Below are positions 17,001 through 37,448 of a stretch of DNA of 64,000 nt, piece by piece. This DNA is from Volvox africanus. Lineage: Eukaryota > Chlorophyta > Chlorophyceae > Chlamydomonadales > Volvocaceae. The notes beneath the pieces were generated by a model. That model worked only from the letters and a program-made list of their open reading frames with translations, was not told the DNA's origin and made no database searches. Location of the stretch: positions 27,501-91,500 of the forward strand of contig BSDZ01000026.1 of the NCBI GenBank assembly GCA_030268105.1. The letters run 5' to 3'. Each line of letters begins with the position of its first letter. Within the stretch, counting starts at the first letter, position 1. The translations under genes were made by a program, and so were the position numbers.

Positions 17001-20000
17001 CGTACCTTTCATGGTTTCGAAGCTGTTTCTCGCTCCGAAACACCTTGTCGCACACCACGCATACGTACACCTCCATCTCTTCGTCCTCTTGCTCGTCCCC
17101 CCCTTCCCCGCCGTGTCCACCGTCCGTCTCGCTGCTCCGAATCCAGTCTGCATCTTCGTACTCCGCCTGTCGTACAACGTTTTTTTGGGGGGGAGAGTTA
17201 GCAGTCGCAAGACATGCAGAGGATCCCAACCTTCACTCCATCGTTCTTCACTGACAGACGTGCCGTACCCAAACACACAAATCGGGAAACCAACACACAC
17301 TTGACCTACACCTACACACTTGTGCTATGTACCTGAATTTCAACTTGGACGAGCACGCGGGTCCCACTTGCTGCTGCAGATTTCTTTTACTAACCCTTCT
17401 CCCCTTTCTCTTTCTCGTTCCCCCTTTCTCGTTCCCCCTCTCCCTCTCCCCGTCTCCATATATATGTATAACCATCTCCCACACACCCCTCCGTCTCCCA
17501 ATCCTGCTTTATCATCATCATCATCATGGTGGCGGTGGTTATTGTTTACTATTCGATATTTCCAACCGCATTTGTGAGCCTGTCTCCTCTCGGCCCTCCG
17601 CTACCCCCCGACCTCTCCTCCCCGTGGCCCCCCCTTTATATCCCCTCACCACTCCCCACCTCCACCTCCACCTCCACCCAACCCCCCCTTCCCCCGATCA
17701 CCTCCAACTGCCATTGCCTCTTTTGGCAATACTCGTTGAGCAGCGTGTAGAGGGGCTTATTGTTGAAGGCCATTTTATTCACGCCTTCCGCAACCCCCGC
17801 CCCCCAAACGTCCCCATCACCGTTGTCAGCTAAACACCAACAAGTCAAACCCGATATTCATCTCCCCCCCCGCCCCAGCAGGGGGCTCTTGGGGATAAGG
17901 ATGTATCTTATATTCGTCGTCCCCCACCCCACTCTCTCCCTCACCGCCTTCGCCAGTCGCGCCTCCCTCTCCGCGCGCCGCTTTTCTTGCTCCTCTGCCT
18001 CACGTGCCGCCCTGCGAGCCGCCTCCTCCACCTGCCGTACAACCGTACGGATAGACACATGCATACCCACATAGCCAGAAAGATACATGGAAAGGAAGAC
18101 AGAAGGGACGAGGTTCAAGCCGAGGAATAAGCCAGTGACCGGTACGCTGAGTGCGGCACAAGGACGCGAGAGGTGGCGGCGGTGGTGCCGTTGATATCGT
18201 ACAAATCGGGGGACAGGACGGCGGGACGGTGCTTGGCGACCAGATGGGTGTGGATAATATGAATTTAAATGCAGCAATTTCAAGCAACTGTAAATTTACA
18301 GCCCCAGGAATGCATAAAGCCGTACAACAAAGCCGTACATGAAATAGAGGATGAAATGTCCCACCTGTGCTCTTGCCACACGCTTGTCGCGCTTCCGCAC
18401 AAACCCCACCAGCTCTCGTACAGTGTCGATCCATTCCCTCCGGGCCGTTCGACGCGCCTTGGCGTTTTCTTCCTCCATCCGCCGACGGACTTGCCTAAAC
18501 AGGCAAGTAGGTGATCGTAGAGGTGGTGGAGGATGAGGGTATGGATGGGCGTGTAATACGTATACGCGCGCGCGTGTGTGTGTATGTGTGTGTGTATTTG
18601 CAGATATTGGAGGGAAAGGGGGGGAGGCCGCGATCGCAAAGGGGTAAGAAGACGGGTACACAAACCAACCCCCTTTCCTGACCCCCCCATCTCTTTGCCC
18701 CCCCTCCCCTCCTTGGCCTTAAGTTCCAGTTTTGTCGTATCTCCGCCATACACAACATCTACCACTCGCCTTAAGCTGCAGGGTGTTTCACATTTCCGCC
18801 TTTACTCCTCTCCCCCTTTCTTTCTGATTATCATGTTGATCCTTTGATTGGCCCTCAACAGCAGCACCAGGTCTCGTCTGTTCGTCTTCTCCCCCCCTCT
18901 CTCCTTCCCTTCCTTTTTTTTCTCTAGCTCTCCTCCCCCCATCTCTCTCCTCCCCCCTCCGCCCCAACCCCAAAGAAGAGGACATACACATACACGCACG
19001 TACCATACCTGTTGGGCGCCGCCGCTGGGTTGTACAAATCCGCCCAGGCGAAGCTACGGCACGTGGTGAAGTTTGACCAGTGAGAGTAGAAAGCGTTGAC
19101 CGTTGCCGTATCCGAGTGGGAGGTGCCGAAGCCGGGAAAGGTTGGAGCTGACGAGGAGCTGCCATTGGTGTCGTCATCGCTATCGGCGTTGGCTTCATTG
19201 TTCACATGCATACACGTGTAGTGATGTCGGGGGTGCAGATGGAGGTGAGATTTAGGAAAGATGGGGGAAGGGGTGGGAAAGGGGGTTGGGACATGGGGGT
19301 CGGGGAGGGGAGGGATTGGGAAGTCGAATAAACGAGGCATGATAGCCCACGGTAGGCGCTGTTGTATAGCATGATTGTTGGGCTTGAAGGTGGAGATAAG
19401 AGCCAGAGATGGCGGTCAGGGAGAGAGGTACGACAAACACGTGACTCGGCAAGTGGAAGGGATGTGAGTCGGGGAGCAACGGGGAATGTACGGAAGGTAC
19501 AATTGAGCGAGGATACACATACACGCACACGTACACACGTACACGTACACATACACACACATGATGAGTGTGGCACAGCGCAGCGACAATGACGGGTGCG
19601 GAGCATTTGGGAGCGAAACTCTGAAAGAGAAATCCGAAAGGAGAATATATAAAAATAGTATAAAGGATAGTATAAAGGAGAATATATATCTATATCTATA
19701 TATCTATATATATAGATATACTATTTTGTTCCTTTTCCTTTTCCTGGCATTCTCCTTTAGGATTAGGGCCACACCCAAATCAACAGGTCTGCCTACACTG
19801 CTCCCCCCACCCTCACCGATATCATCCGACACACACAAACCCCCGCTTGGGGCATAACTTTGGGGGCGGTAGAAGTTCAGAAGACATGTAAAGTGCCACC
19901 GTCACTTTAGTGCATCAGGATGTGTTAGCAGTTTCTATGTTAAGAGAGATTTGGGGTAATGGCGCTCAAGAGGTCTAGGGTTTTAAGATTAGAAATCCGA

Positions 20001-22865
20001 GACCTTAAGAAAACCCGGTGTTTCCCCCTTCCCCCGTTCTCCCCCCGGCCCCCCTCCCCTCTGCCCCGTCAGTCCGCTGGGACCCACCGACCCGCGTCGT
20101 GCCGCTCCCAGGCCTCCTGCTCCTGCTTTGCCAACTTCGCGAATACGGACTCGTACACGCCGTAAAAACCCTGCATTGTACGGCAACCATTCACAACAAT
20201 AAACGACCTTGACAATTAAACGTTCAATTCCACAAACACACCTATATAGCTCCCCCTTTTTACAAACCGTCAAAACGTGCGTCCGGAATGTTACTCAAGT
20301 AGAAAACTTGCTATCCTGAAATAGGTAAAAAGTACATCAGTAATCATGACGTAAACATAACACATATCATCAGGCTATAGCATAAAATTAAATCCGAGGT
20401 CTAAGGACTAAGTTAAATCTAAGGAATATAGCCCCCTCTCTCCCTCTCCCAGGCCTCATGTATTCGCGTTTCCCCTCCTCCCCCCTATCGACAAGTCATC
20501 TCTTCCCCCTTTAGGCGGCGACCTAGCATACGATCAAACATCTTTCACCTTCTCTAGCTTGCTTGGACGGAGCCAGCCATCGTCCTCCACCATCACGGTG
20601 GTTAGTCCTATCATACTTTATTATAGCAACGTCTCTACAGCTGCAGTGCCAGGTATTGTGTATTCGTCTCTTCCCCCCCCCTTCCCCCCTGGCGCCCCCC
20701 CCAGGAAATCTTGCCTTAGGTCCGTCTCCATAACCCGAGTAGCAGCTGCTGGTGAAGAACGAGAACAGCTCCTCATCTTCCGCCGGCTTCCCGGTCCCTC
20801 CCTCAAAGCCCCCGCCGCCGCCACCAGCCTGGTGCCGCTCGCCACTGCGTAAGATCTGATCGCGGTGGTCGTCGTACCTAAATAGGGTTAGGGTTTTATT
20901 GTCGTACGGAAGAAATGGATGTGGTGCGTATATGTGATGATGGGGCGCAGAAGATGGTGTGGGTTAAGGGCGATTTAGATATCAGTTGTTCGTTGTTGGG
21001 TAGTCAGGTGGGGAAGGGGGGTATGTAGGGTGTGTACAACAGTTAACTGTCTGTCCCGTGTTCGTCGATACCTGACCAGATCAGGGATAACAGCAGATTA
21101 AACAACATAAAACACGGTCCCCTACCTTCTCTCCTCCCCTCCTCCTTTCTCCTCCTCCGTCCCCCTCCCTCCCCCTTCCTCCTCCTCGACAGCTACCCTC
21201 GTCCGGCAGTCAGCTTCTTTCCATCCCGCCCCTCATTGCAATTCCATATTTCAATATGGGTATATTTGATACCATTAGGTATTCGTCGTACAACCCCCGT
21301 TCCCAGCCAGAATGTGTATTTTTTCCATCGCTTTGCATATTCATCGAGTCATTTATCTCTTTTGCTTTACACCCTTGCTTTTTTCGTCATGTCGTTATTG
21401 AAGCCGGCCGGCGTACGTCGGCGTTTGAAGATTATCCTTAACCAAGTCCGTAAAAATGATATCCATAAAAGTAGTAACGTTAATGAGACAAAACAAAAAT
21501 CGATAAATAAAGATGAATTATTAAGGTAGGTAGCACTTACAGTGATGATAATGAAAAACTAATATAATAGTGCTAATCACAGTAACTAGTTGCTGTACCT
21601 TATTTCCCGTGAGAGGTTTGTGCGACCCACGGGTCAGTTGTCTTAGGGTTCATAACTCCACCCACCAAGACGGCTTCCGTTGCGGGAAGGGGGCCCCCAG
21701 CTCCTTATCTGGAGCATCTGGAGATCCACCACCAGGACATCACGTGACGCAAGCTGTTGTGGAGGGTCTCCGTTTGCCCTTTACGAGAGAGATGCTCCAG
21801 AACCACTCACCGGCTGCCATGAGTATCCGATTGGACCTCCTGACTTCAATCCCCTTCATATTGGCCCTACGTTACACCCATTTGTGGCTTTCAAAGACTT
21901 AACCCACACCCCTAAGACCCCCAGAGCCCCAAAACCTAATAAGCACACCTACCATGCCCGCTCGTGTTTGTCGCTCAGGATCTCATAGGCGTTCTGAATC
22001 TCCTTGAACCGCTCCGCCGCCTCCTCCGCTCTGTGGGCGTTCTTATCTGCGAATCAGCGAGGTCGGGATGGCGCCGTAATGCAAGTGAGGGGAGAGTTAC
22101 GTGGTAGTTATGCGACAGTGATGTAGTAGCGATAAGAGCCGAGGGGAGCGAACGGGAAAGTGCTAGTGATAGAAAGTGGTTTCACTGCCGCAGTGCCGCC
22201 ATCCCGCCATGCCGCCATGTCCCCGAGTGTCCGTACCCTCAGTGATCAGGAGCTCTAGCTGCGTCGCCACTCCGCAATAGGAAAAAGCAGAGAAGCCAAA
22301 CCACAGACGTATGCCAGTACCGGAGCCCAACCTTCCCAGAAGCTTAAGGAACGTGAGTTAGGCAAGGCCGGGCCTAGCCCAATGGCGCAAGCCCCCTCAC
22401 ATCCCCCAAAAGTCAGCCCACCCAAATGACGGCTGTGCTAACCCGCTTGACCCGAGAGGAGGACTGCAGGACTCGTAAATTATCCTGACCCGTATACATT
22501 TGAAACTTGACCCCAAACCTCCCAATCCTTCGCAATGAAAGGATAAACCCACGTGGCTATCGACGACGGTACTTGAACGTTTGGAACTTTCTGGTCATGA
22601 TCACAGAATGTGGGATTTGAGGATTGCTCTGTGACACATTGCGGCACCTTGGAACCTTGCCGGCTGGTGGCCAGACATCTGCTAGGTAAAGCCCCTGCCT
22701 AGCGCCTACCCATGATATGTTCAACTCTCAGAACCGGCACCCACCGGGATGCCACAGCAGCGCCTGCTTCCGGTAAGCTTTTTTGATGGCATCTTCGTCT
22801 GCGTCGCGCGAGACTTCAAGGACCTCGTAAAAACATCGTTGCTTTGGCGTAGCCAGCGGCGCCAT
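14064..22865 (-). CDS. JJJ1/DNAJC21-type J-protein, 60S ribosome biogenesis co-chaperone
   Basis: JJJ1/DNAJC21 stimulates an Hsp70 that strips export factors from new 60S subunits in the cytosol. Eleven exons: 22745-22865, 21953-22046, 20715-20877, 20092-20170, 19009-19192, 18365-18494, 17945-18031, 17006-17166, 16048-16266, 15512-15630, 14064-15097. They total 2391 bases, 796 aa, in frame throughout. J domain at residues ~10-75 with HPD at 39-41 (split across intron 1) and [20 protein letters not shown]. Next come [47 protein letters not shown], a charged helix ([15 protein letters not shown] and [17 protein letters not shown]), a U1-like zinc finger (CVVCDKVF...HERSKKH, ~320-342) and a C-terminal C2H2 finger (C769, C772, H785, H791). 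Between the fingers lie long Glu, Gly/Arg, Ala and Gln tracts, larger than in animal homologues. Exon 3 ends in a GC donor. The exact start of exon 5 (19192 or a later in-phase AG) is uncertain. Confidence 0.93.
15262..15335 (+). repeat. Dispersed repeat family R1, copy
   Basis: Contains TCAGGGCCCCCGGGGTTTGT, CCTCG, GGGGAAGTCGCCCACAT and then a diverged GTAAC end. Lies between the last two exons of the J-protein gene. Same family as 44153-44625; only ~70 bp remain. Confidence 0.6.
17333..17373 (-). pseudogene. Exon-like fragment, second part of the dsRNA-binding domain
   Basis: Minus strand, 41 bases between a TCTGCAG acceptor and a TTCAG|GTACAT donor. It reads [13 protein letters not shown] and ends in phase 2. 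GPA-x-S-S-K-(L/F)-K-F resembles the GPAH...F strand of dsRBDs and follows the 17702-17829 piece in order, strand and phase. The third part of the domain (KK-x-A-K-x-x-A-A helix) was not found. Confidence 0.38.
17702..17829 (-). pseudogene. Exon-like fragment, first half of a dsRNA-binding domain
   Basis: On the minus strand, inside J-protein intron 17167-17944. The acceptor is TTTAG before 17829 and the donor GAG|GTGATC after 17702; the frame stays open. The peptide ends [20 protein letters not shown] plus E, which resembles helix 1 of a double-stranded RNA-binding domain (L-x-x-L-x-E-x-C-x-x-R). It ends in phase 0, matching the start of the next fragment at 17373. It needs phase 1 upstream, so it does not fit the J-protein frame. 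Relic, nested gene or alternative exon cannot be told apart. Confidence 0.4.
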
Positions 22866-23378
22866 CAGGATGGGTGAAAAGGGCAGTGGCCCTGCCGCAG
22901 ATATTAATAGCAAGTAGCCCTTTCAAACTTAACAATTGAGTAATTTGTTAGATCAAAAGACTACTGTGGGGTGCGAACCGATTGAATCCGCACTTCTATC
23001 GCAGACCCGTAAACAACCGATCTGTAATGAAAAAAATGTCTCCAGAGTTAGAATCAATACGTGACTCAAATATCTTTGCATAAACGACTTGTTCCATAAC
23101 TGTACGGTCCTACGGTATGGTTGCACTAACGGCAGACGTGCGTAGCACGGGCCACTTGGCGATGTAAAACACACCTAACCCTTGCTATGTTGAAGAATGT
23201 CGACATAAAAACGATAACATGTTCCAATATCGTTCACAAAAGCTCTACGGGGCCGTTGAAGCCTTCGTAAGCTTCGACCAACAAATGCCTTCGCTTGATA
23301 AAGATACACTAGATACCCGGTCAAATATGGTGCCTTTACTTGGTACCATCTTTTGAATTCTTCCACAAGGCCTGAAAT
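22866..23378. promoter_or_regulatory. Divergent promoter region between the J-protein and metallopeptidase A
   Basis: The J-protein starts leftward at 22865 and metallopeptidase A rightward at 23379, so these 513 bases must carry both 5' flanks. No TATA box or operator could be assigned with confidence. Confidence 0.5.
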
Positions 23379-33394
<10,016 letters not shown>

Positions 33395-33422
33395 CAGTGG
33401 CTGGCTGTAGTGGATGCAGCAA

Positions 33423-33427
33423 TGTAA
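33423..33427 (+). promoter_or_regulatory. Candidate polyadenylation signal TGTAA of metallopeptidase A
   Basis: TGTAA 29 bases after the stop codon; a second TGTAA follows near 33465. Fits the volvocine poly(A) signal. Confidence 0.35.
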
Positions 33428-35655
33428 GTCAGGATTAGGTAGAAAAGTCTGCACTAACGATATATGTAATTTTGCAAGTATTGTAGTTTATCGGCTTACC
33501 AGATGCTCGTGATGGTGCTAGGGGGGACTCAGATACAGATGTTTCTCTTAAGGAGATATACTTTCGATATCCCCTATTTTGGACTTTGCCATATCGACGA
33601 TTGTCAATTTCAGCGCGGGATTTGTCGCTCGAGGATGCCCTTGGGGAACCTGCCACACGAATGCCACACGAATGCCACGAATGCCACACGAATGCCGCTC
33701 GGCGTCTGTGGGCTCGTTGGCGGTGTATGGCTGCGTTACGTGAGATAACGGGTACAGCCGGATACCTGCAGTGATTGCTGGTTGCTGTAGCTCTTTACGA
33801 CAGCGGCGCGTGAAGAGGTAGGTGGTGGAGGGCACTGCCATTTGACGGCAGCTGCTGTGGTGGCAGTGGCGGCGGCGGAGTTGCTGACGGCAGGCCGTCG
33901 TGGCGGAGGCGGTGATGGCAGGTGGTGACGGAGGCGGGCGGAGGTCGTTGCCTGATGGAGAGGCCCTGGCTGGTTACACCTCACTGGTGGGTCGATCCGC
34001 GTCTGCTGGCAACCCAGGACAGGAGGGCCCAGCACCGGACCTGACTACCCCCTAGGACACTACTCGCGTCCCCCAGCCTGGTGCGCAGCTGCATCAGGAA
34101 ATGGAGACAAGGAGGGTCGTGGAGAGGTGGTCCCACTTCTGCCGTACATACGGCGGAAGTTGCGGAATGATATTTATTTAACTTATATGTGACGGAATGC
34201 AGAAGCTTTGTATGTCTGCTTGCCGATTTTTAGTACGTGAACGGCCGCCGGCTGGTCGCTTGGTGTCGGGAGGGGGGAGGGGCCGATGACGGAACACATC
34301 AATCTATTATATTGGTTTGACTTACAAACGAATGCGACTGTACGACTGTACGGCACGTTTTTGTACATTTCGACTCGGATGGGTCTGATGGGTTCGAGAC
34401 TCTGGGTCTTGGAGGATAGCATAGCATGTTCTGAACGTATATGATGCTGATCCATGTGATTTACACTTGTACGACGTACGGCATCCGTACGTGGTTATTT
34501 TATTTGGATCATTGTTGCGTTGCTGCATTTTTGAATATGTTGGTGGATAACGTATAAAGACGAGCGCTAGCAGCAAAATCAATGACATATTAAATGTGCG
34601 TGCATCCATATTACTGACGTATGTACAGTGTATGCACGGCGCGCGACATTCATAAAATCATAAGGTTTTATAAACTTTATTATTATTTTTTTTGCTCTCA
34701 ACAATAACGGCATCACGTGATGTCTTTCAGCGACGAACTCGTGTGGCCGCTGATGATATGTGAGCGGGTTGATATAACCGAATACACAATCGAATAACCG
34801 TCAGGAAGGGAGTAGCATAAAAACGCGGATTGGCTGCCGGCAGCACGTTGCTTGTCGCCACACTAGTGATGACAATAATGGTGCTAGTGAGAGCGGTGAT
34901 GGTGGTGATGGTGGTGGTGGTGTTTGAGGTTGTTTGAGGGTGTTGAAAATTGTTGGCCTCCTCACACTTACTCACCACCTGCATGCTTTATAAATCATGG
35001 GAGCGTCCAAAAGGCCCATCTAGCATGCGTCAACTCTCTCACGACACACAAGTCACCGTTAGGTGTCCGTTGCATCCCCTTGACGGGGAAAACGGAGCGG
35101 GTGGAAGGTAGAGGGAGGGCGAGAGGGGGCGGCAGGAGGAGTAAGGGGAGGAGTTAGGGGGAAGGGAAGTGAAAGTGGGTTATGACAGTCACGACGCTTG
35201 CTTGGGCCTCCTGGCCGTGTGTGCACAAGTGAGCGAAGATCCCAAAAATCCAACATCATGACCTGAATATCGGATTCAAAATGTTATAGCGGGGGGAGGG
35301 GCATACTCCCACACTAACGGTTATAACGAAAATCGTACTCATTGGTGGAGCACTTGTGTGGACAGGTGGTTTGTCCTGTACATGTAATACAATGTGAAAC
35401 TCCCGCATGTTTGTACGGCTCGGTGAGAATTTGTTTGCCACATTAAGATGATAATTATGTCGTGGAGCTGATGGGCCGCTGCAAATTGACAGACTTTCCT
35501 TTGCTGCTGCCCACATGCATATGCCGTTGACATGGTTGATGGGGGGGGGTACCTTGTTCGTGGGACTCGCTGCTCACCGGCTTCGCAGTTCTGGGGGTTG
35601 GGAGGGACATGTGGCTTTCAGGACGCATGGTCCGATAGCAGGGTGGACGATTGCA

Positions 35656-35694
35656 CTTACGATTCCCATGATCGTATATCATGGGAATCGTAAG
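35656..35694. repeat. Perfect 17 bp inverted repeat, 5 bp loop
   Basis: CTTACGATTCCCATGAT, loop CGTAT, then ATCATGGGAATCGTAAG: exactly complementary arms. It has no T run after it, so a bacterial-type terminator is irrelevant. Could be a foldback element core or a binding site. Confidence 0.9.
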
Positions 35695-37448
35695 ATGAGG
35701 AGGCTTTCGAGTCGCTGCCGTTTTCGCGCGCTGCGGCTTAACGGCCGTGCGTCCGGGAAAAACGAACACACGCGTCCCCACTGGTCTTGGTCACTTTAGG
35801 ATGCTCACTGGGGGTCAGCTGGCTCTTCTTGTTGTTTAGCTGGGGGCCGTTAGGTGGATTGCTACTCCCCTTTGAAGCTCATTACCCCTGGCAAGGTCCC
35901 GTCTGCTTGCGTTCGGATGTACACATGCTGGGACCTGAATGGTGATATGGTATGGACTGACACGGTTAGGTGTCCCACTTACACACACACCTACCAATCT
36001 GCATGCCTATCTACCTACCTAAGTACAAGCCTGCCTTCCTAGTTCCCAAATCCACCACTCACCCACCCACCTAACCTCCTGCATACATGCCTGTATTGCC
36101 TGAAAAGCTGCAACCTGACAACTGACAACTGACAACTCCCCCTGATATCCGCCTACAGACATTGAACAAAAGTACGTGCCCCTAGAGCCCCCGCATGCTG
36201 CGTGCCCGGTGGTGCTACGTAGCCATGCAGACATTCCTTGTGAGGTTTTAGACACCGCCGCGTACCACCGCATACCGCCGCAATTCGCCCAGTCTTTTAG
36301 CTGCGGAAGCAGAGGATGCAGTTACTTGGACGCTGGTAACAAAATATTGCGCCACAAGAAGCGAATATGTGTAGACGTTGTTGAGATGAGCAATACACGT
36401 ATAAGAGAATGAGAAGGAAGAAAGAAGTAATACCGCGAGAGGGCCGGCTTTTCGTTTCCTAACAGGCGTGGTAAGTATGACAAGTGTACATAAAAATGTG
36501 CGTAGCACTTCGGACATGGCAAAATGATTCCAGCCAGCTTGCGTTCTTCTTTGGTCAGTCGCGGGTTGCTTGCTTGCCCGCAACGCTGCGGTGCGCGATG
36601 ACAACTGGGAGAAACTGGGGAACTAGCCCTAGTAGGCACTGCAAGGATATGGGAAGTTATGACGACATTAACGTTTAATTTAAGACACGCTTTGCTGTAC
36701 ATTATGCACTGTCATTAAAATCCGAGCTTTGTGTATATATATCGTTATATATAGTTATACATATTAATTTGTAATATTGAAAAGGTTGGCGTTCTAATAA
36801 GGCGTTCACATGAGCACCAAGCGCATCCGAGGGCCGAGCACCGGAGCGGCGTGGCCGAGCGACGAATGCATGGCGTATGACGGCAGTTCGTCAGAAAATC
36901 CATGTCATTTGAGGCGCTGATGCAGTACAACCGAATTCCATGGAAAAGGTGCGTCATTAGAAACCATGGATGTAAAGCCTAAATGGTAGCTGCATGGCTT
37001 CTTAGAACATGGTTATCAAAATATGTCAGAATGAAGTCATACATCTTATCCAGAATTTTTTTATAAATATGAATACTATCAATGGTGGAGCTTTTGCAGC
37101 TGCTCAAAAATTTACCTTTCCTTATTGTTTCTTTCTTGCACAATGCCTGTCTTTATGTCTGTCTGCCCAGAAAGGTAAGGGCAGATACCTAAGACAAGGT
37201 TTTAGAGAACGAAATAATCAAAAGGTGGGCAGGCGTGGGCACCGTACTTATGAGGTACAACTGGTCTGGCCGAAGGACATTTTGCGCGGGAATGTTTTTA
37301 ACGGTACTTTGTTCTATTACTCAGGTTTTTCCTTTAAAATTCAGCGTGTACTTGCAAAACGATGGCGCGAACAAACCGATGGATGACCACAAAGCGGCGT
37401 GCGTAGGGAAACTTACATGAAGACAGCGGAATTTAAAAGTTTAACAAA

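Larger units (their letters stand above)
33395..37448. other. Intergenic region between metallopeptidases A and B
   Basis: About 4 kb. Seen: tandem ATGCCACACGA units at 33655-33695, clustered GCCGTAC/GTACGGC words (34140-34500), a 39 bp hairpin (35656-35694) and exon-like pieces around 35850-36410. One of these, ~36158-36246, has an acceptor and an AG|GT donor and reads IEQKYVPLEPPHAACPVVL on the + strand. No complete gene could be built. Confidence 0.4.

Noticed and set aside
37009..37386. 125-residue + strand frame just before metallopeptidase B
   Set aside because: Unspliced AT-rich frame without family resemblance. The signal-peptide exon with correct phase is at 37449-37545.
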